Source: Cyclobacteriaceae bacterium
GTDB lineage: Bacteria > Bacteroidota > Bacteroidia > Cytophagales > Cyclobacteriaceae
DNA: 64,000 nucleotides
Reading direction: 5' to 3'
Assembly: GCA_028278225.1 (NCBI GenBank)
Contig: JANQEU010000049.1
Location: 1-64,000 of the forward strand
Below are positions 25,752-35,535 of this stretch, in pieces. The translations under genes were made by a program, and so were the position numbers. The first letter of the stretch is position 1. Each line of letters starts with the position of its first letter. The notes beneath the pieces are model-generated. The model was not told the origin of the DNA and did no database searches. It was given only the letters and a program-made list of their open reading frames with translations.

Positions 25752-27674
25752 ATGAAAAACCTTCTCATAGTGGTGTTATTGGCCTGGTTTCAATCCGGGT
25801 GGGTGAATTGTCTTGAGGCCCAGGAGTTTGATTCACTTCTAAATTCAGACGATGACTCAATGAAGGTTGTGGCGCTGGCTGATCTCGTCATCCACTTTGC
25901 CAACTCTGATCCTGGAAAAGCAGATTATTTCCTGAATGAGGCATTCAAAAGTGCCCGGGTATTAGAAGACACTTTTTGCTTAGCCCATTGTTTCAGGAGG
26001 GAAGGAAACTTATTTTATCTGAAAGGAGACTATGAAAACGCGGAAACATCCTACGACAAAGCATTGGCCATATGCCGGGCCTACAAAAATGAGCAACTGG
26101 AAAGTCGCGTACTTGACAACATCGGTACCTTAAAACAAAGACAATCCAAATTTGAGGAAGCTGCGGACTACATGCATCAGGCTTTGGAAAAGGCAGAAAA
26201 GGTGGGATTCGGGATTGGCGGGACCTTAAACAACCTCGCTAATATTTACACGCTATCGGGAGACTATGAGCGGGCAATACCATATTATTCAAGAGCCCTG
26301 GCCATGTCATTGGAAGGCGCTTCGAAAGGTAATGTTCATGCACCAAGAATGATTGGTCATGCTGCCCTTAACATTGGCGAATGCTTTTTAAAACTTAATA
26401 TTCTTGATAGCGCCATATACTATACACTTTACGCAAAAGAAAACTACGAAAAACTTCAGGATCAAAGAGGAGCGGCTAAAGCCCTGGCTAATTTATCAGT
26501 AATCAGGCGATTGGAGGGAGATTATGCTCAAGCTATACATCTGGGTTTGGAATCGCTGCAACTGGCGAAGGCCCTTGAAGGCCTTGGTGAAAACGAGGAT
26601 TTGCTATTTTCACTGGCTGAATCTTATTTCGGGCTTGGAGACTACAGGAATGCAATGACATACTTTGATCAATGTCTGCAGGTCGCCCGAAAATCTCAGA
26701 ATCTGTATTTCGAAATGAAATCGCATGAACGAATAGCTCATGTCTTTGAGGCAAACGGGGACTTGTTAAGTTCATATGACCACTACAAAAAGTTTACGGT
26801 ACTAAAAGATTCCATTTTCAACATTGAAAAAAACGGTCAAATTGAACGCCTCAATGCCAGGTATGAAAATGAGAGAAAAGAAAGGCAGATTGAACTTTTA
26901 AGTTCAGAGAACAAGGTGAGGGAATTGCAGCTTGACCGGAGCATCACAATCCGTAACTATATTATTGGGATCTCAGCTCTGATACTCATTTTCGCTTTTT
27001 TTGTATATCGCAATTATCGTTTAAAACAAAAAACAAATAAAGATCTATCTCTTCTTTTGGAGGAAAGAGAAACTCTACTGAAAGAGATCCATCATCGCGT
27101 AAAAAATAATCTCCAGATCATTTCAAGCCTGCTCAAACTCCAGGCAGGAACCCTCAAGGATACTTCAGCAGTAGAGGCTATCAATGAAGGACAAAACAGG
27201 GTAAGATCCATGTCCCTGATTCACCAGCAATTGTATCAGAGTGAAGACCCGGGTGGTGTGTACCTGGACGAGTATCTTCATGATCTCACTTCCGAGCTAT
27301 TTGATGCTTTTGGGATTGGTGATGAGGACGTTGAGTGCAGAATTGAGACAAACAAATTAAGACTGGACATTGATACGGTCATTCCCCTTGGTCTTATTCT
27401 GAATGAGCTAATCACCAATAGTCTTAAGTATGCCTTTGTAAATAAAAAGCAAGGATTGTTAGAAATACGGATGAATGAAAATGATTCCAAACTGGAAGTT
27501 GAAGTAGCAGATAATGGAAAAGGTGTAACGTTGGAAAAACTTCAAAACTCCAATGGTTTTGGCTGGAAAATAATCAACTCGCTAAGTCGAAAACTGAAAG
27601 CAGAAATAGATATTCTCAATAATGAGGGAACTACGGTGCAACTAAAACTCAGCAGATATAAATTAGTCGTATGA
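25752..27674 (+). CDS. TPR-containing HisKA_2 sensor histidine kinase
   Basis: A 640-residue kinase from ATG 25752 ('MKNLLIVVLLAWFQ', signal sequence); the 17-codon upstream extension is not protein-like. A periplasmic array of about seven TPR units (about 30-370, e.g. 'GNLFYLKGDYENAETSYDKA') leads into a coiled stretch and one membrane helix ('YIIGISALILIFAFFVY'). Then follow HisKA_2 with 'KEIHHRVKNNLQIISSLLKL' and a HATPase domain ('LILNELITNSLKYAF', 'DNGKGVT'). This type is common in Cytophagales. It overlaps its LytTR regulator by four bases. The TPR array may sense a surface or envelope protein. Confidence 0.92.
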   Translation: MKNLLIVVLLAWFQSGWVNCLEAQEFDSLLNSDDDSMKVVALADLVIHFANSDPGKADYFLNEAFKSARVLEDTFCLAHCFRREGNLFYLKGDYENAETSYDKALAICRAYKNEQLESRVLDNIGTLKQRQSKFEEAADYMHQALEKAEKVGFGIGGTLNNLANIYTLSGDYERAIPYYSRALAMSLEGASKGNVHAPRMIGHAALNIGECFLKLNILDSAIYYTLYAKENYEKLQDQRGAAKALANLSVIRRLEGDYAQAIHLGLESLQLAKALEGLGENEDLLFSLAESYFGLGDYRNAMTYFDQCLQVARKSQNLYFEMKSHERIAHVFEANGDLLSSYDHYKKFTVLKDSIFNIEKNGQIERLNARYENERKERQIELLSSENKVRELQLDRSITIRNYIIGISALILIFAFFVYRNYRLKQKTNKDLSLLLEERETLLKEIHHRVKNNLQIISSLLKLQAGTLKDTSAVEAINEGQNRVRSMSLIHQQLYQSEDPGGVYLDEYLHDLTSELFDAFGIGDEDVECRIETNKLRLDIDTVIPLGLILNELITNSLKYAFVNKKQGLLEIRMNENDSKLEVEVADNGKGVTLEKLQNSNGFGWKIINSLSRKLKAEIDILNNEGTTVQLKLSRYKLVV

Positions 27675-28369
27675 GCAAAGCTTCAATTCTTGTGGTGGAG
27701 AATGAGCCGCTAATTGCGGATGACGTATCTGAAACACTCGAGAGGTACGGTTACAATGTAGTTGGAGTCGCTGATGAAGCACCTGAGGCTCTTGAGCTTA
27801 TACGATCGGAATCACCCGACATTGCCTTACTGGATATCAATATTGAGGGTGATGTTGATGGGATCGAACTAGCCTCTCAGCTGAAAATCCCGTTCGTATT
27901 CTTTACTTCCTACTATGATCAAAAGACATTGGACCGGGCAAAAAGAACCAATCCGGCCGGTTACATCGTAAAGCCTTTTTCTGAGAATGATCTGATAGCG
28001 AATATAGAGATGGCGCTCCATCGCGGGCATAAGAAAGGCACCGGGAGTGAGAAGTCCCCGGAGAAACTTTTTGTGAGGAAAGACCAGGAGATCATTTCAC
28101 TGAAGTCCTCTGAAATTGTTTATGTAGAAGCCTTCGACAATTACGCTAATGTTTACACGTCCTCGGAAAAGTACCTCATCAGTCATACCCTGAAGAGTAT
28201 CGGGGAGAAATTAATCCCACTTGGATTTGTTCGGGTTCACCGTTCTTTCCTTATTAATTTCGATCTCATCGACTCAATTTCCGAGGGGTACGTCTTTCTC
28301 AAGGGACATCGGGTGCAGATCGGAAAGTCCTATAAGAAGGGGTTTATGGAAAGACTTTCTTTGTTATAA
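27671..28369 (+). CDS. LytTR-family response regulator
   Basis: A 232-residue regulator. Receiver with 'VVENEPLIADD', phosphoacceptor Asp55 ('DIALLDINIEGDVDG'), 'FFTSYYDQ' and 'YIVKPF'. LytTR domain (about 135-232) with 'IVYVEAFDNYANVYT', 'FVRVHRSFLIN' and 'VQIGKSYKKGFMERL'. It directly precedes the giant surface protein gene, with three ACTAAA boxes of 21-bp period in between, a spacing that fits LytTR direct-repeat operators. Confidence 0.92.
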   Translation: MSKASILVVENEPLIADDVSETLERYGYNVVGVADEAPEALELIRSESPDIALLDINIEGDVDGIELASQLKIPFVFFTSYYDQKTLDRAKRTNPAGYIVKPFSENDLIANIEMALHRGHKKGTGSEKSPEKLFVRKDQEIISLKSSEIVYVEAFDNYANVYTSSEKYLISHTLKSIGEKLIPLGFVRVHRSFLINFDLIDSISEGYVFLKGHRVQIGKSYKKGFMERLSLL

Positions 28370-28377
28370 ATCCATTG

Positions 28378-28426
28378 ACTAAAGGCTTTATCACCTTCAC
28401 TAAATTGTTGTGAGTCCTTACTAAAT
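28378..28426. promoter_or_regulatory. Three ACTAAA direct repeats at 21-bp period (LytTR-like operator)
   Basis: ACTAAAG (28378-28384), ACTAAAT (28399-28405) and ACTAAAT (28420-28426) are exactly 21 bp apart, two helical turns. LytTR regulators bind pairs of 9-bp direct repeats about 21-22 bp apart. The array lies between a LytTR gene and a surface protein gene. Confidence 0.6.
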
Positions 28427-28449
28427 CTGGTTTGATCGGCAGGATGTAA

Positions 28450-28477
28450 TTGGTGAATTTCATTAGCAATTCACCAA
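28450..28477. promoter_or_regulatory. 10-bp inverted repeat in the leader of the giant surface protein
   Basis: TTGGTGAATT / AATTCACCAA with an 8-nt spacer ends 13 bases before the ATG. It may be an operator or an mRNA leader hairpin that covers the start. Confidence 0.45.
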
Positions 28478-28490
28478 AATACGATCAATC

Positions 28491-31400
28491 ATGAAACAAC
28501 TAATTATGCTGGTTGCATGCATTATTTGCATGCCTGAAATCCTGGCACAGGTAAACTGGGGATCAAACTACAATGGCGGCACAACATCGGATCAGGCGTA
28601 CTTTGTCACTACCGATGCATCCGGTAATGTTTATGTCATTGGTACTGAGTCTAATGGATCGGACCTGGATGCTGTTATTATCAAATACAATTCGAGTGGT
28701 TCGCAGAGTTGGGCAGTTACCTGGAGTGCCGGAAGTACAAATGACATACCCGTAGGTATCGGAGTAGATGACAGCGGAAATGTCTATGGAGCACTGAACA
28801 GGGATACGGGCAGACCTACAATAAGGAAATACAATAGCTCTGGGACTTCACAATGGGTGGGAAACCTGGCAACCACCGGATCAGAGCTCAACAAAATCTA
28901 TGTTGACGGGTCAGGAAACCTGTACGGTGTTGGGAAATACATCTCTTCAGGTATTGACAATGGGTGGGTTGTGAAGTTTAATGCCAGTGGGTCAAAGAAG
29001 TGGGAAAGCTGGTGGGACGGAGACATTGATGACGGTCTGGTTTACAATGACCTTTTTGTTGAAAATAGTAAAGTCTGGGTTGTCGGTACCGAGACTGTGA
29101 ATAGTGAAACACATTTATTTATTGGGGAATATTCCGATGGCGCTAGCTCAACTGCACTTGACTGGGATACCAACCTTGGGACCGTGGCAGGTACCGATGA
29201 AGATCTTGGTCTTGCGATAAGGGCAAATCCCGTTGAAAATAAGTATGTAGTAATGGCCTACAATGGCACCGGAAACTCAGCTAGTGGTTATAGGTTTTAT
29301 GAAATGACCACCTCAAACAGTTCGTTAGGTCATCATGATCTGACGACATCCGGGACCTTTACGGATTTTGATTTTGTAGGTGACGAAATAGCACTCGCCA
29401 CAACCTCGGATCTGTATTTCTACAATTCTGCTTTTTCCGAGGACTGGAGTGTTGGCATTCCGGTCACTGGCAATAGCATGATTGCAGTAGACGGCAATGA
29501 TGATTTTTTCGTCGGTTATGGGACAACAACCCTCAATTTCAAAAAATACAGTAAGTATGGACATGAATTGGAGTCAAAGTCCAGTAGCTCGGCAAACGCA
29601 GATAACTTTACCGGCATTGCACTGAACAACGAGGATGCTCCCGTCCTCATTGGTTATAATTCCGATATTCATACAACCGAGTTTTGTACCCCACCGACGG
29701 TAAGTTTTTCCTCGGGAGAGGAAGTTATTTGTGAAGGCAGTTCCGTCCAAATCACTGCTACAGTTACCAGTGGGTCTACCTACCAATGGCAATCAGCCAG
29801 TGGGATTGATGACGTGAACAGTTTGACACCAACATTTTCCGAGGCTGGCACTTATGTGCTTGATGTTACCAAAAACTCATGTTCTACATCCAGGTCTATT
29901 ACCGTTACAGAAGATCAAGTACCACCTCAAACCATTTATGCCAATGGTAATTTGATCAATTCAGGTGATGATTCGGATGCGGTGATTGTGATCACAGGAA
30001 GCGAAGATGCCACACTTCGTGGAAATTTTCAGGCTGGTGCTTCCCTAACACAGTACGAATGGTATGACATAGAGAACCCCGGATTTGGAGAAATCTCTTT
30101 CAATGCTGATGAGATTACCGTTGATGAACCTGGCACGTACTATGCAGAGGTCTCCTGGGATAAAAACAGTTGCATACTGACATCAACGCATTTAGTCTAT
30201 GTACTTGATGGGGATAACCCTAATGAATATTACTGGGTGGGCGGATCCGGGAACTGGAGTGACCCGGATCACTGGGCGACCTCCAGCGGCGGTTCTACCA
30301 AGTATACCAGACGTCCGCTTCGTACGGATAATGTCTACTTTGATGCAAATTCATTTTCCTCGGGAGGGCAAACCGTAACCCTCGATATCGATGGAGAATG
30401 CAAGGATTTGGACTGGGCCAGCGTTTCAAATTCTCCATTCTTTACCGGGCCCGGGCAGTCTATGGATATTTATGGCTCCCTCACACTTTCGAACACTATG
30501 ACACTCAACACCATTGATTATAATTTTTTATCGGATGGGAATGAAACAATAAGCACAAATGGCTTTTCTTTTGGTTCGGGAAGTTTCGATTTCCTCGGGA
30601 CGGGATCATGGACATTCATGGATGAGACCAATGTCTTTGCAATTGGTCACGCGAACGGATCCATAGATTTCAATGATCAATCCTTTAGTGTTGGACATTT
30701 TGACTTTAATGTCAACAATTATACGCTCGATCTTGGGGGTGCATATTTTGATAATATCGACACCTGGAACACTACAGGTGCAAGTAACCTCACTGTGATC
30801 CCGGGAACATCCACCTTAAGATTCAATTCAAGCACCGATATGTCATTTCAGACGAATGGAGATAACTACTATGACCTGATTGTTGCGGATGCTACTAATA
30901 AGATCTTAACCATTACCGGTGACAATTCATTCAATACCATTACACTTGAGAAAGGAGCATCTGTCGATTTTGGTGCAGGAGACACGCAGACGTTTGGCGA
31001 TTTTATTGCGATAGGGACAACGGGTAACGAAATTGACATTTCCAGCAGTAGCGGGGGTACAAAAGCCTATTTGACCAGTACAGTAAATCAGACCTACAAC
31101 GGCAAAAAACTAGTCATCCAGGACATAGGTGCCTCCGGGGCAACCTTCAACGCACAAGAGTCAACTGACAATGGCAATAACACCGGATGGAATTTTACGG
31201 CTGATAATGTTGATCCCGTAGTCACTTCCAGTGTGTCCAATATTCAGTCTAATTATCCGTTAACCGAGTTTGACTTGCATCTGGAGATGAACGAAAACGG
31301 GACCGTTTTCTATGTTGTAATTGAAGAAGGGACTTCAGTGCCCTCATCCATCCAGGTGACAAATGGCCAGGATGGAGCAGGTCAGTCAGCATTGGAATCG

Positions 31401-34400
31401 GGGAGTGTAACTGTAGAACCTTTTGAGGAATACATAACGACAATTGCAATTAACGATAATAACGCCGGGATCAAATATGATGTTTACGTTGTAGGAGAAG
31501 ATGATGCATCGTCACCAAACCTGGAAAACAGTCCCACTAAAATTGATGTTGATACACCGGACCTGCAGCCAGCCATTTTAAACTCATCGGGTACCAGTAA
31601 CCTATCTCCAACCGGTATGAGATTTTCCTACACCATGTCGGAATCAGGTACGCTATACTATGTCCTGATTGGAAATAATGTAGCGCAACCTTCAGTTTCA
31701 CAGGTGCTTAATGGTGTGGATGGCAATAATCAGTCACCGGTAAGATCGGGCTCAGTAATAATTTCCTCCGGCCAGGCCGGAACCGGTCAGACTTTGGATT
31801 TAACGGGACTGGTAGCTTCAAGTCACTACGACTTTTATATAGCCACCGAGGATGATGCTGACCCTGTGAATATTTCACAGACTGTGACGAAATACGATCA
31901 CCAGATGATTGACAAATACTCTCAAAGTATAACCTTTAGTTTGTCCGGTACCTTTACCTATGGAGATGATCCCTTCAGCCTGAGTGGAATGGCTTCTTCC
32001 GGGTTGTCAGTGACTTATGCGAGTTCAGATACGGATGTGGTTACCATTAGTGGTACTACGGCAACCATCGTAGGGGCGGGAAATGTAACTATTACGGCAT
32101 CCCAGGCTGGTGATGGGGACTACGAAGCAGCAACGGATGTTGATCAGGCAATAACGGTGGATAAAGCCAGTCAGACAATTACTTTCAGCTCTATATCCGA
32201 TCAAACATTTGGAGCAACTGATATCATTTTAGATGCGACAGCCACTTCCGGTTTTACCATCAGTTACTCCAGCGATAATACTGATGCTGCCACTGTGGCG
32301 GCAAATGTCCTTTCAATCGTAGGCGCAGGATCGGTAACGATTACCGCAAGTCAACCGGGGAATGAAAACTATGAGGAAGCAAGTAGTGTGGATCAGTCAT
32401 TTACAGTAAACCAGGCTTCTCAAACCATTACATTTGGTGAGCTTGATGACAAAACCTTTGGTGATGCGCCGTTTGACCTGATGGCAACCGCGAGTAGTGG
32501 ATTAACGATTACCTACTCAAGCTCTAACACTGATGTAGCTACCATTTCAGGGAGCACGGTAACAATCGCCGGAGCCGGAAGCTCCACTATTACAGCAAGT
32601 CAGCCAGGAAATGAAAATTATGAGGGAGCGTCAGATGTTCAACAGAGCCTGACCGTGTTGAAAGCGGATCAGGTCATAACCTTCGAGGCGCTTGAATCGA
32701 AAGAATTTACTGATGACCCTTTTGATCTGGGTGCCACAGCCACAAGCGGATTGACAGTTTCATACACCAGCTCAAACACAAATGTGGCCACAATAAGCGG
32801 TGCCACGGTCACAATTGTTGGAACGGGTTCAACAACCATTACTGCAAGTCAAAACGGCGATTCTGACTACAATGCCGCATTATTGGTCGACCAGGTATTT
32901 ACCGTGACCTTAACCAATCAGAGTATTACCTTTGAAAGTTTGACAGATAGAACATTCGGCGATCCTGATTTCACCCTGACAGCAACGGCTAGTTCCGGAT
33001 TACCTGTCTCTTACGCAAGTTCTGACCCGTCCGTGGCCACAGTTACAGATGGTACTGTAACTATTACTGGCGCCGGTTCTACTACTATAACTGCAAGCCA
33101 ACCGGGAAATTCCAACTTTGAGCCGGCAGCGGATATTGACCAGACACTTGTGGTTAACAAGGCAGACCAGTCTATAACTTTTAGTTCTCTTGAAGATGTC
33201 GGTTTTGGGGAGAGTGATTTTCAACTTATGGGTACTGCATCCTCGGGACTGACTGTTTCCTACCATTCCTCTGATGACGATATTGTTACTGTTTCTGAAA
33301 ACACGGTTTCAATTGTAGGTGCCGGCACAGCAACCATTACGGCATCTCAGGCCGGCAATTCAAACTACCATGCTGCCGAAGATGTCAATCGGCAACTTAT
33401 CGTGAACCAGGCATCACAATCCATCGATTTTGGTGCCCTGGAAGAAAAGACATTTGGAGACGGAGAATTTGATCTGTCGGCAACCGCGTCAAGCGGATTA
33501 GATGTAAACTTTAGCAGTTCCGATGAATCGGTTGCAACTATTGAGGGAAGTACTGTGACAGTAGTTGGAGCAGGCTCCGCAACTATCACGGCATCCCAAT
33601 CCGGTGATAACAACTATAGCGCGGCTGTGAGCATTGATCACGTGCTGGTTGTAAACAAAGCATCTCAGGAAATCTCTTTTGAGACATTAGCAGATGTTGA
33701 TCTTACGGAGGTAACTGAGGTGGTTCTGAGTGCAAGCGCTACATCCGGATTAAGTGTAGCTTTTGATATAATCAGTGGGCCGGCAACATTGACAGGTAGT
33801 ACGCTTACACTCACCGAACCGGGAACTGTGACCGTGTTGGCCAGCCAGCCGGGAGATGGCAACTATGAGGCTGCTGAAAGTATCGAACATACATTTAATG
33901 TAACCGAAATCAGTAAGGCTGACCAAATTATTACCTTTGGTGAACTTGAAGACAGGACCTTCGGAGATGCGGATTTTGAAATAACGGCCTCTTCTTCCTC
34001 CAACCTGACCGTCGTGTTTACTTCCTCTGACGGAAGTGTAATAGAAATTTCCGGAAATATGATCACGATCCTGGGAGCTGGAACCGTAACAATTATCGCG
34101 AGCCAGGCAGGTAATGACAGCTACAATCCTGCAGTTTCGGTCGAACAAATTTTGACCATACTTCCGGCGGAACAATCTATCTCTTTCGCCGAATTGGATG
34201 TTCGCACTTATGGAGATGAGGACTTTGAACTTGACGCAGATGCATCAAGCGGTTTACCGGTAACATTCAGTAGTTCTGACGAATCAATAGCTGAGGTCGA
34301 TGGTACGACTTTAACGATTACGGGGGCGGGTACTGTCGATATTACAGCAGCCCAGGAGGGTAATACCAATTATCAGAAGGCATCGGAAGTAACCCGTGAA

Positions 34401-35417
34401 CTCATTATCGACAAAGCAAATCAGGTCATATCATTTGATGCCGTGGAAGATGTTGATCTGGCAAATGCTGAAGAGATCAATTTGTCCGCTGCTTCGAGTT
34501 CAGGGTTGGAAATAGTATTTGAGATTGTAAGCGGTCCGGCGGTCCTTGAGGGAGCAACAATTTCGTTTTCAGAAACCGGGACAGTCGTGGTGTCGGCTTC
34601 ACAGCCTGGTAATTCAAATTATAATGCCGCAGAAAGCGTTGAGCAGTCCATCCAGGTATTCAATAGTGCAAAAACGGATCAGACCATTTCTTTTGAATCA
34701 ATAGGCGGGAAGACCTTCGGTGACGAAGATTTCCAATTGGAGGCAACTTCCTCCTCCGGATTAGAAGTCTCCTTTGAGTCTTCAAACAATGAAGTTGCAA
34801 CATTGGATGCCAATATTGTTTCAATTGCAGGAGCCGGATCTACTATCATCACCGCTTTCCAGGAAGGTAATGATACCTTCAACCCGGCTGAACCGGTCCG
34901 GTTGGAATTGATTGTAAACAAAGCTGACCAAACGATTTCATTTGATCCGATTCCCGATTTTGATCTCGCAAAGGATGAACCGATATCATTATCAGCCACA
35001 GCAACTTCCGGTCTTGAGGTCTCTTATGAGATCTCGGGTCCGGCAACTTTGGAGGGCAATGTATTAACCCCAACCGGGCCTGGTACGGTAACGGTTACAG
35101 TTTCACAATCCGGTAACAAAAACTACCTGGCTGCCGATCAGGTGACGGTATCATTTGAGGTAGTGGAGTCAATCCTGGGATTGGATTCCAATCATAAGCC
35201 CTCAATCTATCCAAACCCTACCGATGGCACTATCAAAATTGAAGGGTTAACTGCCGGCGCGAAAATCAAAATATATGAGCTGTCAGGCAAAGCAATATTG
35301 CAAACCGGTTATAACGGCCAGGAGTTAAACCTGGATCAGTTGAAAAAAGGCAATTATATCATTCGGACTGCCGACAAAGGTCAAACTACATTCCATCGCG
35401 TAGTTATCAAGCGGTAA
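28491..35417 (+). CDS. Giant multi-domain surface protein with 13 Ig-like repeats and T9SS sorting domain
   Basis: A 2308-residue secreted protein. A signal peptide (1-20, '...PEILAQ') leads into a beta-propeller of SBBP-type repeats (about 25-385, 'DASGNVYVIGTESNGSDLDA', 'KYNSSG'). Two PKD/Ig-like modules with Cys pairs follow (about 400-580), then a 'WVGGSGNWSDPDHW' module (about 582-910) and two fibronectin-like 'YVVIEEGT/YYVLIGNN' modules (about 910-1140). Thirteen tandem repeats of about 81-86 residues come next (bases about 31921-35172) with the pattern 'TITF..L.D.TFGD..F.L.A', 'VTIVGAGS.TITASQ.GN.NY.AA'. A type A sorting domain ends it ('SIYPNPTDGTIKIEGL', 'FHRVVIKR'). It is probably an adhesin or stalk protein anchored by T9SS. 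Confidence 0.92.
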   Translation: MKQLIMLVACIICMPEILAQVNWGSNYNGGTTSDQAYFVTTDASGNVYVIGTESNGSDLDAVIIKYNSSGSQSWAVTWSAGSTNDIPVGIGVDDSGNVYGALNRDTGRPTIRKYNSSGTSQWVGNLATTGSELNKIYVDGSGNLYGVGKYISSGIDNGWVVKFNASGSKKWESWWDGDIDDGLVYNDLFVENSKVWVVGTETVNSETHLFIGEYSDGASSTALDWDTNLGTVAGTDEDLGLAIRANPVENKYVVMAYNGTGNSASGYRFYEMTTSNSSLGHHDLTTSGTFTDFDFVGDEIALATTSDLYFYNSAFSEDWSVGIPVTGNSMIAVDGNDDFFVGYGTTTLNFKKYSKYGHELESKSSSSANADNFTGIALNNEDAPVLIGYNSDIHTTEFCTPPTVSFSSGEEVICEGSSVQITATVTSGSTYQWQSASGIDDVNSLTPTFSEAGTYVLDVTKNSCSTSRSITVTEDQVPPQTIYANGNLINSGDDSDAVIVITGSEDATLRGNFQAGASLTQYEWYDIENPGFGEISFNADEITVDEPGTYYAEVSWDKNSCILTSTHLVYVLDGDNPNEYYWVGGSGNWSDPDHWATSSGGSTKYTRRPLRTDNVYFDANSFSSGGQTVTLDIDGECKDLDWASVSNSPFFTGPGQSMDIYGSLTLSNTMTLNTIDYNFLSDGNETISTNGFSFGSGSFDFLGTGSWTFMDETNVFAIGHANGSIDFNDQSFSVGHFDFNVNNYTLDLGGAYFDNIDTWNTTGASNLTVIPGTSTLRFNSSTDMSFQTNGDNYYDLIVADATNKILTITGDNSFNTITLEKGASVDFGAGDTQTFGDFIAIGTTGNEIDISSSSGGTKAYLTSTVNQTYNGKKLVIQDIGASGATFNAQESTDNGNNTGWNFTADNVDPVVTSSVSNIQSNYPLTEFDLHLEMNENGTVFYVVIEEGTSVPSSIQVTNGQDGAGQSALESGSVTVEPFEEYITTIAINDNNAGIKYDVYVVGEDDASSPNLENSPTKIDVDTPDLQPAILNSSGTSNLSPTGMRFSYTMSESGTLYYVLIGNNVAQPSVSQVLNGVDGNNQSPVRSGSVIISSGQAGTGQTLDLTGLVASSHYDFYIATEDDADPVNISQTVTKYDHQMIDKYSQSITFSLSGTFTYGDDPFSLSGMASSGLSVTYASSDTDVVTISGTTATIVGAGNVTITASQAGDGDYEAATDVDQAITVDKASQTITFSSISDQTFGATDIILDATATSGFTISYSSDNTDAATVAANVLSIVGAGSVTITASQPGNENYEEASSVDQSFTVNQASQTITFGELDDKTFGDAPFDLMATASSGLTITYSSSNTDVATISGSTVTIAGAGSSTITASQPGNENYEGASDVQQSLTVLKADQVITFEALESKEFTDDPFDLGATATSGLTVSYTSSNTNVATISGATVTIVGTGSTTITASQNGDSDYNAALLVDQVFTVTLTNQSITFESLTDRTFGDPDFTLTATASSGLPVSYASSDPSVATVTDGTVTITGAGSTTITASQPGNSNFEPAADIDQTLVVNKADQSITFSSLEDVGFGESDFQLMGTASSGLTVSYHSSDDDIVTVSENTVSIVGAGTATITASQAGNSNYHAAEDVNRQLIVNQASQSIDFGALEEKTFGDGEFDLSATASSGLDVNFSSSDESVATIEGSTVTVVGAGSATITASQSGDNNYSAAVSIDHVLVVNKASQEISFETLADVDLTEVTEVVLSASATSGLSVAFDIISGPATLTGSTLTLTEPGTVTVLASQPGDGNYEAAESIEHTFNVTEISKADQIITFGELEDRTFGDADFEITASSSSNLTVVFTSSDGSVIEISGNMITILGAGTVTIIASQAGNDSYNPAVSVEQILTILPAEQSISFAELDVRTYGDEDFELDADASSGLPVTFSSSDESIAEVDGTTLTITGAGTVDITAAQEGNTNYQKASEVTRELIIDKANQVISFDAVEDVDLANAEEINLSAASSSGLEIVFEIVSGPAVLEGATISFSETGTVVVSASQPGNSNYNAAESVEQSIQVFNSAKTDQTISFESIGGKTFGDEDFQLEATSSSGLEVSFESSNNEVATLDANIVSIAGAGSTIITAFQEGNDTFNPAEPVRLELIVNKADQTISFDPIPDFDLAKDEPISLSATATSGLEVSYEISGPATLEGNVLTPTGPGTVTVTVSQSGNKNYLAADQVTVSFEVVESILGLDSNHKPSIYPNPTDGTIKIEGLTAGAKIKIYELSGKAILQTGYNGQELNLDQLKKGNYIIRTADKGQTTFHRVVIKR
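31921..35172 (+). repeat. 13 tandem Ig-like repeat units, two classes
   Basis: Units of about 81-86 codons. Ten are class A, with an acidic 'TFGDxxF' entry and 'SSGLxVxYxSS'. Three (8th, 11th and 13th) are class B, with 'DVDL' or 'DFDL' entry and '(I)SGPATLxG' in place of the 'SSDxxVATI' strand. Class B units are interspersed only in the C-terminal half. The DNA is diverged between units, so recent slippage is not indicated. Confidence 0.85.
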
Positions 35418-35445
35418 CTGTTGACGGAAGTATTTTGGTGATAAA

Positions 35446-35476
35446 GACCCGTCGGCCGACGGGTCTTACTTTTTTA
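35446..35476 (+). terminator. Strong terminator after the giant surface protein
   Basis: GACCCGTC-GGCC-GACGGGTC, a perfect 8-bp GC-rich stem, followed by TTAC and a T-run. Confidence 0.85.
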
Positions 35477-35480
35477 TACT

Positions 35481-35508
35481 AAAAAACCCTAACGATAATT
35501 CGGTAGGG
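35481..35508 (-). terminator. Terminator of the thioredoxin-fold operon (minus strand)
   Basis: Read on the minus strand, CCCTACCG / CGTTAGGG forms an 8-bp stem with one mismatch, followed by TTTTTT. It faces the previous terminator. Confidence 0.7.
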
Positions 35509-35535
35509 CTTCAATAAGTTTTTCTGTTTATGGAT

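Noticed and set aside
34066-34175. Minus-strand frames inside the giant gene
   Set aside because: They mirror the repeat codons and have no independent features.
31921-35172. CRISPR-like array in the giant gene
   Set aside because: The repeats are about 250 bases, coding and diverged; there are no short identical repeats with spacers.
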